From Cupriavidus sp. U2 (GTDB taxonomy: Bacteria > Pseudomonadota > Gammaproteobacteria > Burkholderiales > Burkholderiaceae): a stretch of 64,000 nucleotides of DNA. Below the pieces are notes generated by a model that saw only the letters and a list, made by a program, of their open reading frames with translations, had not been told where the DNA came from and ran no database searches. The number at the start of each line of letters is the position of its first letter. Within the stretch, counting starts at the first letter, position 1. Location: assembly GCF_009663685.2 (NCBI RefSeq), contig NZ_RCOG02000006.1, positions 124,001 to 188,000 on the forward strand. The letters are read 5' to 3'. Below are positions 42,724 through 51,157 of the stretch, in pieces. The position numbers and the translations under genes are program-made.

Positions 42724-43058
42724 CCCGAAAGCTCCGTCTGCGTAGTTGGCCAGTCGGCATTGTGGCATGGATGACGCACGAAGCCGGTCGATGGCTGCCG
42801 AAGCCGCCGCCATTTCGTTGTTCGACGGTTCGACGTTCATTCGCAAAGCATGTTCGTTCAAACGCGCGATCGGTATCGCTTGGTCACATCGTTGACATAA
42901 CAAGCGTCCAGACTTCAGTTCTCGCCCGCAGCCCCCCTCCCTTGGAGGGGTAGGCCTTGTACATCAAGACATTGGGAGACAAGGGCGGCCGGGATCGTGC
43001 GCGGGCGTCCGGATGTTTGACGCCCGAACCGTCATCTGAAATTCTCTGACCTCGAACC
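42724..43058. other. Intergenic region with GC-rich hairpin
   Basis: 335 bases between divergent genes without a credible ORF. It holds CCCCTCC/GGAGGGG, a seven-bp stem with three-base loop at 42934-42950, similar to the palindromes at 31472 and 46086. The hemolysin III ribosome site is at its left edge. No clear promoter is seen. Confidence 0.4.
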
Positions 43059-43268
43059 ATGACAACCACAAACACTGTTCATTCGCGCATGCGCAGGCCG
43101 ATGCTCGGCGCCGGTGTCCTGTGCCTGGCGCTGATGCTCGGCGCCTGCGGCGGCGACGACAACAATTCGACGCCGCCCGCCACGGGTGGCGGCAACGGGG
43201 GCAATGGCGGCAATGGCGGCACCACGCCGGCCGCCTGCACCACGGCGCACTGCGCGCCGGCCCCCTGA
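43059..43268 (+). CDS. Small predicted lipoprotein, Gly/Asn-rich
   Basis: 69 residues. A basic start, hydrophobic stretch and lipobox MLGAC (Cys30) predict a lipoprotein. The mature part is a Gly/Asn/Pro-rich tail (GGGNGGNGGNGG) with two further Cys. An internal ATG at 43089 could be the true start. It sits 65 bases before the phospholipase C gene and may be co-transcribed with it. Family not recognised. Confidence 0.6.
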   Translation: MTTTNTVHSRMRRPMLGAGVLCLALMLGACGGDDNNSTPPATGGGNGGNGGNGGTTPAACTTAHCAPAP

Positions 43269-43333
43269 CCCGCCCCTGATCCACCCCTGAGCAGAGTCCC
43301 GCGCCTACCCCCACACCAAGACACCAACCTGGC

Positions 43334-45529
43334 ATGACATTCAACCCATCCAAGCGCAAGTTTCTGCGCAACACGCTCGGCACCGCTGCCGCCGCCGCCA
43401 CGCTGGCATCGTTCCCGCCCAGCATCCGCCGCGCGCTGGCCATCGAAGCGAACAACGTCACCGGCACGATCCAGGACGTGAAGCACGTCGTGCTGCTGAT
43501 GCTCGAAAACCGCTCGTTCGATAGCTACTTCGGCACCTTCAAGGGCGTGCGCGGCTACGGCGACCGCTTTGCGATTCCGCTGGCGAACGGCCAGAACGCG
43601 TTCTTCCAGACCGATGCCACCAACGCCACGATCACCCCGTACCGGCTGGATGGCTCGCTGGGCAACGCGCAACGCGCGGGCAGCACGCCGCATACCTGGC
43701 CCGACGCGCAGAACGCGTGGGACCACGGCCGCATGAACCGCTGGCCCGTGGCCAAGAACCGGCTGTCGATGTCGTACTTCGACACCCCCGAGGTGCCGTT
43801 CCAGCGCGCGCTGGCCGATGCCTTCACGCTGTGCGACGCGTATCACTGCTCGATGCACACCGGCACGATCCCGAACCGCCTGTTCTACTGGACCGGCACG
43901 AACGGCCCGAGCGGCGCGAACGTGGCGGCCATGGTCAACGAGTTCAACGGCGGCAACGACGTGGGGCCGTCGACGCAGGGCTGGACGTGGAAGACTTATG
44001 CCGACCGCCTGGTCGATGCCGGCGTGAGCTGGAAGGTCTACCAGAGCCTGGCCGACAACTACGGCTGCAACGAGATGATGAGCTTCCAGCATTGGCGCGC
44101 GGCCATGGAGTCGATGCCCGCGGCACGCCGTCCGGTGGCGCTGCCGGCGGTCTCGCCGGCCTACGATCCGGCCATCGACGATGCACTGAGCCCGCTGGCC
44201 AAAGGCTTCGGCAATACCATGCCCGACGGGCTGCTGCAGTCGTTCCGTGATGACATCCAGAACGGCACGCTGCCGGAGATCTCCTGGATCATCCCGCCGT
44301 CGCTGTACAGCGAACACCCGGGACCGTCGAGCCCGGCGCAGGGTGGCTGGTACGTGCAGCAGGTGCTGGACGCGCTGACCGCCAATCCCGAGGTCTTCAG
44401 CAAAACCGTGCTGCTGATCAACTACGACGAGAACGACGGCTTCTTCGACCACCTGCCGCCGCCCTCGGCCCCGTCGCGCAACCCCGATGCGACGCTGGCC
44501 GGCGCCAGCACGCTCAGCGCGGCGGACATGGCCTTCGAGTATCACAACTACACGCCGGCCACGGCCAACCAGTCGGCCATCGATGGCAAGCCTTACGGCC
44601 CCGGCCCGCGCGTGCCGATGTGGATCGTGTCGCCGTGGAGCCGTGGCGGCTGGGTCAATTCGCAGGTGTTCGATCACACATCGACGCTGCTCTTCCTGGA
44701 AAAGCGCTTCGGCGTGAAGGAGCCGCAGATCGGCGCCTACCGCCGTGCGGTGTGTGGCGACCTGACGTCGGCGTTCAACTTCGTCAACCCGAACACCGAC
44801 CCGCTGCCCACGCTGGCCGGCCGCAGCACAAAGGTGGCGGTCGATAATTTGGCCCTGACGCAGAAGGCATCGGCCGCCATTCCGGTGCCGACCACCGCCG
44901 TGCTGCCGCCGCAGGCCGCCGGCACGCGGCCGTCGCGTGCGCTGCCCTACGAACTGCACACCACGTCGCGCATCGACGCGGGCGCCAGGACGGTGACGCT
45001 GAGCTTCGTCAATGGCGGCACGGCTGGCGCGGTCTTCCACGTCTACGACAAGCTGCACCTCGATGCCATTCCGCGCCGCTACGTGGTGGAAGCGGGCAAG
45101 AGCCTGGACGGCGTGTGGAGCGTGGCGGCCGACAACGGCAGGTACGACCTCTGGGTGCTGGGCCCGAACGGCTACCACCGGGAATTCGTTGGCGATGTGT
45201 CCGAGCAGGCCGCGGGCGGCGGCGTGGATATCCAGGTCTGCTACGAGCTGTGCGATCCGGCAACGCTGCAGGTCAAGCTGCACAACCGCGGCGACAAGGC
45301 GTGCACGTTCGCGGCAACGGCCCGGGCATATCGCACCGACGGTCCGTGGCGGCAGACCGTGGCGCCGGGGCAGGTGGGCGAACTGCGCTGGACGCTGGGC
45401 GACAGCGGCAACTGGTACGACTTCGAGATCGGTTGCGACGTGGCGCCGTCGCTGCGCCGCCGTATCGCTGGCCGCATCGAGACCGGCAAGGACTCGATCA
45501 GCGATCCGGCGATGGGCCAGGTGTCGTAA
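43334..45529 (+). CDS. Phosphocholine-specific phospholipase C, Tat-exported
   Basis: 731 residues. KRKFLRNTLG followed by an Ala-rich stretch is a Tat-like signal with Lys-Arg for the twin Arg. The catalytic domain of the bacterial PlcN/PlcH family is clear: VKHVVLLMLENRSFDSYFGTF (opening motif), SMSYFDTPEVPF, YDENDGFFDHLPPP. Two C-terminal DUF756-type beta domains follow (about 490-720). It hydrolyses phosphatidylcholine or sphingomyelin and would act in the periplasm or outside the cell, releasing phosphocholine for nutrient use or host membrane attack. Confidence 0.94.
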   Translation: MTFNPSKRKFLRNTLGTAAAAATLASFPPSIRRALAIEANNVTGTIQDVKHVVLLMLENRSFDSYFGTFKGVRGYGDRFAIPLANGQNAFFQTDATNATITPYRLDGSLGNAQRAGSTPHTWPDAQNAWDHGRMNRWPVAKNRLSMSYFDTPEVPFQRALADAFTLCDAYHCSMHTGTIPNRLFYWTGTNGPSGANVAAMVNEFNGGNDVGPSTQGWTWKTYADRLVDAGVSWKVYQSLADNYGCNEMMSFQHWRAAMESMPAARRPVALPAVSPAYDPAIDDALSPLAKGFGNTMPDGLLQSFRDDIQNGTLPEISWIIPPSLYSEHPGPSSPAQGGWYVQQVLDALTANPEVFSKTVLLINYDENDGFFDHLPPPSAPSRNPDATLAGASTLSAADMAFEYHNYTPATANQSAIDGKPYGPGPRVPMWIVSPWSRGGWVNSQVFDHTSTLLFLEKRFGVKEPQIGAYRRAVCGDLTSAFNFVNPNTDPLPTLAGRSTKVAVDNLALTQKASAAIPVPTTAVLPPQAAGTRPSRALPYELHTTSRIDAGARTVTLSFVNGGTAGAVFHVYDKLHLDAIPRRYVVEAGKSLDGVWSVAADNGRYDLWVLGPNGYHREFVGDVSEQAAGGGVDIQVCYELCDPATLQVKLHNRGDKACTFAATARAYRTDGPWRQTVAPGQVGELRWTLGDSGNWYDFEIGCDVAPSLRRRIAGRIETGKDSISDPAMGQVS

Positions 45530-45677
45530 GCAAGGGCGTCCCGATGCGTCGCGCGGGATACAGGTGCCGGCCGGCATGGCGTGTACACTTGCCGGCTGGC
45601 ACCTGGCCCGACTTGCCGGGGCAGATGCCGCTCCTGAAAACCGGACCCACGACACACGTCACCCGACACAGAATCTC

Positions 45678-46076
45678 ATGAAGAAAATCTCCCTGCTCCT
45701 CGCTGCCGTTGCGCTGACCGCTTCGGGTCTGGCCGCGGCCGCCGAAACGCTGCCTTCGGGCGTGGTCGTCGATACCGTGACCAAGGGCACGGGCCCGTCG
45801 CCCAAGGCGTCGGACACCGTCAAGGTTCACTATCGCGGCACGCTGACCGATGGCACGGAATTCGACAGCTCCTACAAGCGCGGCCAGCCGATTTCGTTCC
45901 CGCTGAACCGCGTGATCCCGTGCTGGACCGAAGGCGTGCAGAAGATGCAGGTGGGCGGCAAGGTCAAGCTGACCTGCCCGGCCTCGACGGCCTACGGCGC
46001 GCGCGGCGTGCCGGGCACGATCCCGCCCAACGCCACGCTGAACTTTGAAGTGGAGCTGCTGGGCATCGGCGGCTGA
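45678..46076 (+). CDS. FKBP-type peptidyl-prolyl isomerase, exported
   Basis: 132 residues from the ATG at 45678. Sec signal (KKISLLLAAVALTASGLAAAA), then one FKBP domain: VKVHYRGTLTDGTEFDSSY, GQPISFPLNRVIPCWTEGVQ, GGKVKLTCPASTAYGARG, IPPNATLNFEVELL. It speeds Pro isomerisation of periplasmic proteins, like FkpA or FklB but without a dimerisation arm. A longer upstream frame overlaps the phospholipase gene and is rejected. Confidence 0.92.
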   Translation: MKKISLLLAAVALTASGLAAAAETLPSGVVVDTVTKGTGPSPKASDTVKVHYRGTLTDGTEFDSSYKRGQPISFPLNRVIPCWTEGVQKMQVGGKVKLTCPASTAYGARGVPGTIPPNATLNFEVELLGIGG

Positions 46077-46085
46077 TAGCTTTCG

Positions 46086-46112
46086 CCCCTCTCCCCCCCG
46101 GCGGGAGAGGGG
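46086..46112. repeat. GC-rich palindrome, second copy
   Basis: CCCCTCTCCC and GGGAGAGGGG flank a seven-base loop, the same stem core as at 31472-31498. It lies nine bases after the FKBP stop and may act as its terminator or as an mRNA 3' end. Confidence 0.65.
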
Positions 46113-46146
46113 GAGTCTTACCCTCCATAACTAGAAGAGGATCCGC

Positions 46147-46893
46147 ATGGATTCCGTGTTTGTCGTCGTCGCGCTCGGCGCCGTCGTCGCCGGGTTTGTC
46201 CAGGGGCTTTCCGGATTTGCCTTCGGCATGGTGGCGATGTCGTTCTGGGCCTGGGGCGTGGAACCGCGCATGGCGGCGGCGATGTCCGTATTCGGCGCAC
46301 TGACCGGCCAGTTGCTGGCGGCGTTCACGGTGCGGCGCAAGTTTCATCTTTCCACGGTGCTGCCGTTCCTGCTGGGCGGCATCGTCGGCATTCCCATCGG
46401 CGTGAGCCTGCTGCCGCGACTCGACGTCAACCTGTTCAAGCTGTGCCTGGGCATGATCCTGGTGATCTGGTGCCCGATCATGCTGTTTTCGGCCCGCATT
46501 CCGCCGCTCCGCCATGGCGGTCGCGTGGCAGACGGCATCGTCGGCGTCATCGGCGGCATCATGGGCGGCATCGGCGGATTCACGGGCATTGCGCCCACGC
46601 TCTGGTGCACGCTGCGCGGCTTCGACAAGGACAGGCAGCGCGTGGTGATCCAGAACTTCAACCTCGGCGCGCTGATCGTGACGATGGCCGTCTACATGGG
46701 CACCGGCATCATCACGCGCGACATGCTGCCGATGTTCGCCATCGTGGCGCCGGCCATGCTGATTCCGACCCTGATCGGCACGCGCGTCTATATCGGTATC
46801 AGCGACCTGGCCTTCCGGCGCATCGTCCTTACCCTGCTGACCTGCTCGGGCATGGCGATGCTGGTCGCGTCGGTGCCCAAGGTGCTGGGCTGA
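46147..46893 (+). CDS. TSUP family (TauE/SafE-like) membrane transporter
   Basis: 248 residues, about eight membrane segments in two repeats. GFVQGLSGFAFGMVAMSFWAW opens the first repeat and IGGIMGGIGGFTGIAPTLWC the second, with GIPIGVSLLPRL between. The family moves sulfite, sulfoacetate or other organosulfur anions; the substrate here is not predictable. GAGGATCC lies before the ATG. It stands alone. Confidence 0.88.
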   Translation: MDSVFVVVALGAVVAGFVQGLSGFAFGMVAMSFWAWGVEPRMAAAMSVFGALTGQLLAAFTVRRKFHLSTVLPFLLGGIVGIPIGVSLLPRLDVNLFKLCLGMILVIWCPIMLFSARIPPLRHGGRVADGIVGVIGGIMGGIGGFTGIAPTLWCTLRGFDKDRQRVVIQNFNLGALIVTMAVYMGTGIITRDMLPMFAIVAPAMLIPTLIGTRVYIGISDLAFRRIVLTLLTCSGMAMLVASVPKVLG

Positions 46894-47025
46894 TCACCCT
46901 CAATGTGGTGCATTGGTGGCGTGACGTCGCCCTGGCTCCAAGGCGCCCGCCATGGGCGTTATCAGGGTTTATACTCACGTCCACCTGCCTGCGCCTGCTG
47001 CCGGTCATCCAGCATTCCCCGCATC

Positions 47026-47163
47026 ATGAACAAGCGTTTCTACCTCTTCTGCGCCGCCACGTGGGCGGCCGCCGCCATCCTGATCGTCGGTGACGGCGCC
47101 ATGTCGACCGACGTGCTGAGCGGCGTGGTGGCGCTGGCCGGTTTCGACCTGTTGCGTCCCTGA
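47026..47163 (+). CDS. Possible 45-residue membrane miniprotein
   Basis: MNKRFYLFCAATWAAAAILI followed by VGDGAMSTDVLSGVVALAGF: basic start and two hydrophobic stretches, the first a plausible membrane segment. It has no clear ribosome site beyond CCCGCATC. Not recognised; a chance ORF is possible. Confidence 0.4.
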   Translation: MNKRFYLFCAATWAAAAILIVGDGAMSTDVLSGVVALAGFDLLRP

Positions 47164-47345
47164 CGCCGGCCGCCGGTCCCGTCGGTGCCAGAAAAGGCCT
47201 CCTTTTGCCGATTCGCACGGTGACGTGCGCGCCATACGCCGACGGTGATGGCGTTTTGGTTGCCTGACGTCTACGCTTGACTGTGGTCCGTGCGGATTTG
47301 CCGCGCGATATTCCTTTCTCAACAGTCTTGTGCAGGGAGATCCCG

Positions 47346-47663
47346 ATGAAGGCGTTTACGATGGCATTGGCGGTGGCAATTTGCATTCCCGGTATGGCAA
47401 TGGCGGCCGGCCCGGCCAACCCTGCCGATCGCTACGACTACAACATGCGCACCACGAACAAGGACGGCTACGTGCCCGATCCGGCGCGCGTCACCAACAA
47501 GGAAGGCTACGTGCCGGACGCGGCCCGTTCGGGCGACAAGTTCGACCCGTACACGCAGGGCGCGAACCAGAACACGGCGTCGGCCCTGACCGACAGCAAG
47601 ACCACCAAGAAGTCGTCGGGCAAATCGACGTCGCACAAGAAGGCGCCGACGGCACAGCAGTGA
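47346..47663 (+). CDS. Small exported protein with TNK(D/E)GYVPD repeats
   Basis: 105 residues with GGAGATCCC before the ATG. A Sec signal ends near AMA/AGPANP. The mature part has two near-identical units, TNKDGYVPDPAR and TNKEGYVPDAAR, then a Lys/Ser/Thr-rich basic tail (KTTKKSSGKSTSHKKAP). It is likely periplasmic or surface-bound and partly disordered. Family not recognised. A strong bidirectional terminator follows. Confidence 0.75.
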   Translation: MKAFTMALAVAICIPGMAMAAGPANPADRYDYNMRTTNKDGYVPDPARVTNKEGYVPDAARSGDKFDPYTQGANQNTASALTDSKTTKKSSGKSTSHKKAPTAQQ

Positions 47664-47674
47664 CATGGTTGCCA

Positions 47675-47713
47675 CCAGGACAAAGGCCCCGCATCGCGGG
47701 GCCTTTGTCCTGG
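47675..47713. terminator. Bidirectional terminator, perfect 18-bp palindrome
   Basis: CCAGGACAAAGGCCCCGC, three bases, then the exact reverse complement. AAAGG/CCTTT give A- and T-rich stem ends. It lies between the convergent small exported protein and amidohydrolase genes and serves both. Confidence 0.8.
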
Positions 47714-47726
47714 GGCGTGCAGCAGT

Positions 47727-49406
47727 TCAACGCTGCGCCGACTGCTCTCCCCTGGCATACACGCGTTCGCCGGCTACCCAGGTTTCCAGCACCTGGATCT
47801 TCCAGATGTCGCTGGCCGGCACCTTGAACAGGTCGCGGTCCACCACGATGAAGTCGGCCCACTTGCCGGCTTCGAGCGAGCCGAGCGTCTTTTCCTGGTG
47901 CTCGGCGTAGGCGGCGTCCAGCGTGAAGGCGCGGAATGCCTGCGGCAGCGTCATGGCTTCCTCCGGGTGCCAGCCCTTGATCGGGCGGCCTTCGTGGTCG
48001 GTACGCGTCACGGCGGCGTGCAGGCCGTAGAACGGGTTGGCCGATTCCACCGGGAAGTCGGAGCCGCCTGCGATGACCGTGCCCTGCTTCAGGAAGGTCT
48101 GCCAGGCATAGGCGCCCTTGATGCGGTCGTGGCCGATGCGGTCTTCGGCCATGTTCATGTCGCTGGTGGCGTGCGTGGGCTGCATCGACGCGATCAGGTC
48201 CAGCTTCTTGAAGCGCGGAATGTCCGGCATCGACACCACCTGCGCGTGCTCGATGCGGTTGCGCAGTTCGCGGCCGCCCACTTCCTTGTAGGCCACTTCC
48301 ATGGCATCCAGCACCTGGCGGTTGGTCTTGTCGCCGATGGCGTGCACGTTGACCTGGTAGCCGGCCTTGATGGCCGTCTTCACGGCGGCCTGCATTGCGG
48401 CGTCGCTCATGAACAGCAGGCCGCTGTGGGCGTGGTCGTCGGTGTACGGCTCCATCAGCGCGGCGCCGCGGCTGCCCAGGGCGCCGTCGCCGTACAGCTT
48501 GACGGCGCGCAGGTAGTAGCGGTCGTTGCCGTAGCCGACCACGGGGCCCTTGGCGGACAGCGCCTTGAAGTCGTCGCCCGTGTCGCGAATCATCGCGTAG
48601 ATGCGCGTGGTCAGCTTGCCCTGGTCGGCGAACTCGCGATAGATGCGGTCGTCGGTCACGGTCACGCCGGCGTCGCCGACGGCGGTCAGGCCCAGCGCGT
48701 TCATGTGGGCGATGGCGGCGGCCAGCGCGGCGCGGCGGTCGTCGTCGGTGTACGGCGGGATGATGTCGTTGACCAGCGCCATGGCCTTGTCCACGAGCAC
48801 GCCGGTCGGGTTGCCGTTGGCATCGCGCTCGATCCGGCCGCCGGCCGGGTCCTTGGTGTCCCGCGTAATGCCGGCCGCCTGCAGCGCCTTGGTGTTCAGC
48901 CACGCGGCGTGGCCGTCCACGCGCACCAGGCGCGCGGGACGGTCGGAAACGGCGGCGTCGAGTTCGGCGGCGGTCGGGAAGCGGCCCAGCTTCCAGTTCA
49001 CCTGGTTCCAGCCATAGCCAAGCAGCCACTTGCGCTGCGGGTTCTTCTGGCCGTAGGCACGGATGATGCCCTGCGCCTCATTCAGGTCCTTCGTGCCCGA
49101 CAGCGAGATCTCGGTGGTCTTGAAGCCCAGGCGGAACACGTGGCCGTGGGCGTCGATCAGGCCCGGCAGCAGCGTCTTGCCCTGGCCGTCGATGCGCTTT
49201 GCATCGGGATACTTTGCGCGCAGCGCGGCGGCGTCGCCGGTGGCCAGCACCTTGCCCTGGTCGAACACCAGGCCGCTGAACTGCGTGACCTTGTCGTTCT
49301 GCAGCGTGTAGCCCTGGACGGATTCGACCAGCGTGGGTGCGGCGTGTGCGTGCAGGGCCGCCATGGCGGCCAGTGCCAGCAGGCTCGTGCGAATGGACTT
49401 CTTCAA
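47727..49406 (-). CDS. Exported amidohydrolase, YtcJ-like
   Basis: 559 residues with AAGGAGTCATC before the ATG. Sec signal (KKSIRTSLLALAAMAALHAHA). GLIDAHGHVFRLGF carries the metal-binding HxH; IEHAQVVSMPDI and GSDFPVESANPFYGLHAAVTR carry later His and Asp ligands, and the C-terminus has the GKWADFIVVDRDLFKVP amidohydrolase beta domain. YtcJ/AepA-like enzymes hydrolyse N-acyl or cyclic amides in the periplasm; the substrate is unknown. It lies 78 bases downstream of lysP on the same strand. Confidence 0.9.
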   Translation of the reverse strand: MKKSIRTSLLALAAMAALHAHAAPTLVESVQGYTLQNDKVTQFSGLVFDQGKVLATGDAAALRAKYPDAKRIDGQGKTLLPGLIDAHGHVFRLGFKTTEISLSGTKDLNEAQGIIRAYGQKNPQRKWLLGYGWNQVNWKLGRFPTAAELDAAVSDRPARLVRVDGHAAWLNTKALQAAGITRDTKDPAGGRIERDANGNPTGVLVDKAMALVNDIIPPYTDDDRRAALAAAIAHMNALGLTAVGDAGVTVTDDRIYREFADQGKLTTRIYAMIRDTGDDFKALSAKGPVVGYGNDRYYLRAVKLYGDGALGSRGAALMEPYTDDHAHSGLLFMSDAAMQAAVKTAIKAGYQVNVHAIGDKTNRQVLDAMEVAYKEVGGRELRNRIEHAQVVSMPDIPRFKKLDLIASMQPTHATSDMNMAEDRIGHDRIKGAYAWQTFLKQGTVIAGGSDFPVESANPFYGLHAAVTRTDHEGRPIKGWHPEEAMTLPQAFRAFTLDAAYAEHQEKTLGSLEAGKWADFIVVDRDLFKVPASDIWKIQVLETWVAGERVYARGEQSAQR

Positions 49407-49484
49407 GATGACTCCTTGGTCGTTGTGCCGAGTTTTTCTTATCGTGTTGTCAATGACGCCCGGGTGGCGCCTGGGGTGTTGCCC

Positions 49485-51023
49485 TTATTCACCGGATGCC
49501 GGGGCCAGGCCGCGCGCGGAGGCGTCAGGGCGGGGCTCGGGCAGCGGTGGGAATTCCATTTCGGCATACCGCACGAAGCGCGACTTGCGCGCGATGCGAT
49601 AGCCGAGCCAGATCAGCAGGAAGATCGGAATGCCCACGTAGGTGGCAGTCACCGCCGCCCAGTCGATCTTGCCGTCGGTAAAGGCCTGGTAGTTCTGGCC
49701 CAGCGTCACGATCATGCACAGCGCGAACGCGAAGATCGGTCCGTACGGGAAGAACGGCGAGCGGTACGGCAGGCGGTTCAGGTCCAGGCCCTGCGCGACG
49801 AAACCCTTGCGGAAGCGGTAGTGGCTGACGGCGATGCCCAGCCACGCGATGAAGCCCGTCATGCCCGACAGGTTCAGCAGCCACAGGTAGACCGACTTGC
49901 TCTCGAACATCGACGTCAGGAAGCACAACGCGCCCACGGACGTGGTGGCCAGCAGCGCCATCATCGGCACGCCGTTGCGGGTCAGCTGCGCGAACACGCG
50001 CGGCGCGCGGCCTTCGGTGGCCAGGTTGTAGAGCATCCGGGTGGACGCATACATGCCCGAGTTGCCGGCCGACAGCACGGCCGTCAGGATCACCGCGTTC
50101 ATCACGCCGGCCGCGAAGGCCAGCCCGGCATGACGGAACACCAGCGTGAACGGGCTGACGCCCACGGTTTCCACGTCGGTCTTGAGCAGGCTGGGATCGG
50201 TGTAAGGAATCAGCACGCCGATGATGAAGATGGCCAGCACGTAGAACAGCAGGATGCGCCAGAACACCTGCCGCACGGCGCGCGGGATGTTCCTCGCGGG
50301 ATCGGCCGATTCGCCGGCCGCCACGCCGATCAGTTCGGTGCCCTGGAACGAGAAGCCGGCAATCATCGCCACGCCGACCAGCGCGGGCAGCCCGCCCACG
50401 AACGGGGCGTCGCCGGTGGTCAGGTTGGCAAAGCCGTTCACATGCGCGAAATCGCCGCGCATGATGCCGAAGATCATCAGCGTGCCGATCACGATGAAGG
50501 CGATCACGGTGACCACCTTGATCAGCGCGCACCAGTATTCGGCCTCGCCGAAGCCGCGCACCGAGATCGCGTTGAGCGCGAACATCAGGCCCAGGAACAG
50601 CGCGCTCCACAGCACGCCAGGCGTGTCGGGGAACCAGTACTGCATGACGAGCTGCGCGGCCGCCAGTTCCACGGCAATGGTCACGGCCCAGTTGTACCAG
50701 TAGTTCCAGCCCAGCGCGAAGCCGAAGCCTTCGTCCACGTACTTGGCGCCGTAGGTGGCGAATGATCCCGACACCGGCATGTAGGCGGCAAGCTCGCCCA
50801 GGCTGGTCATCAGGAAGTAGACCATCGCGCCGATCAGGATGTAGGCGGCCAGCGCCCCGCCGGGGCCGGCCTGCGCGATCGTGGCGCCCGATGCCACGAA
50901 CAGGCCGGTGCCGATCGATCCCCCAATGGCGATCATGGTCAGATGGCGTGCGCGCAGGGTGCGGCGCAGCCCGGGCGCGGGTGCGCCTTCTTTTGTATTC
51001 GATTGAGTGGACATATAAGACAT
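49485..51023 (-). CDS. lysP: Lysine-specific permease LysP
   Basis: 512 residues from the ATG at 51023 (AAGGG upstream); a longer frame is rejected, an ATG at 51014 is possible. Twelve membrane segments of the APC amino-acid permease family. The sequence follows E. coli LysP very closely over most of its length, e.g. GGSIGTGLFVASGATIAQAG, MTSLGELAAYMPVSGSFATY, GFSFQGTELIGVAAGES and SAGNSGMYASTRMLY. It imports L-lysine with a proton in the inner membrane. In E. coli LysP also modulates CadC; no cad genes are seen here. Confidence 0.92.
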   Translation of the reverse strand: MSYMSTQSNTKEGAPAPGLRRTLRARHLTMIAIGGSIGTGLFVASGATIAQAGPGGALAAYILIGAMVYFLMTSLGELAAYMPVSGSFATYGAKYVDEGFGFALGWNYWYNWAVTIAVELAAAQLVMQYWFPDTPGVLWSALFLGLMFALNAISVRGFGEAEYWCALIKVVTVIAFIVIGTLMIFGIMRGDFAHVNGFANLTTGDAPFVGGLPALVGVAMIAGFSFQGTELIGVAAGESADPARNIPRAVRQVFWRILLFYVLAIFIIGVLIPYTDPSLLKTDVETVGVSPFTLVFRHAGLAFAAGVMNAVILTAVLSAGNSGMYASTRMLYNLATEGRAPRVFAQLTRNGVPMMALLATTSVGALCFLTSMFESKSVYLWLLNLSGMTGFIAWLGIAVSHYRFRKGFVAQGLDLNRLPYRSPFFPYGPIFAFALCMIVTLGQNYQAFTDGKIDWAAVTATYVGIPIFLLIWLGYRIARKSRFVRYAEMEFPPLPEPRPDASARGLAPASGE

Positions 51024-51157
51024 GCGTCCGGGCCCTTGTGAGGCCTCGGGCGGAGTTCGCCGGCCAGCAGTCTCCTCTCCACGGGCCGGCATGGTGGGCG
51101 GCATCATAAGAGAAAACAGGGGCCGGGAAAAGGCGGGAAATGCCGAAGCCAGGGGCT

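Noticed and set aside
47898-50765. Plus-strand open frame of about 955 codons
   Set aside because: It covers the amidohydrolase and lysP genes on the other strand and has no recognisable domain.
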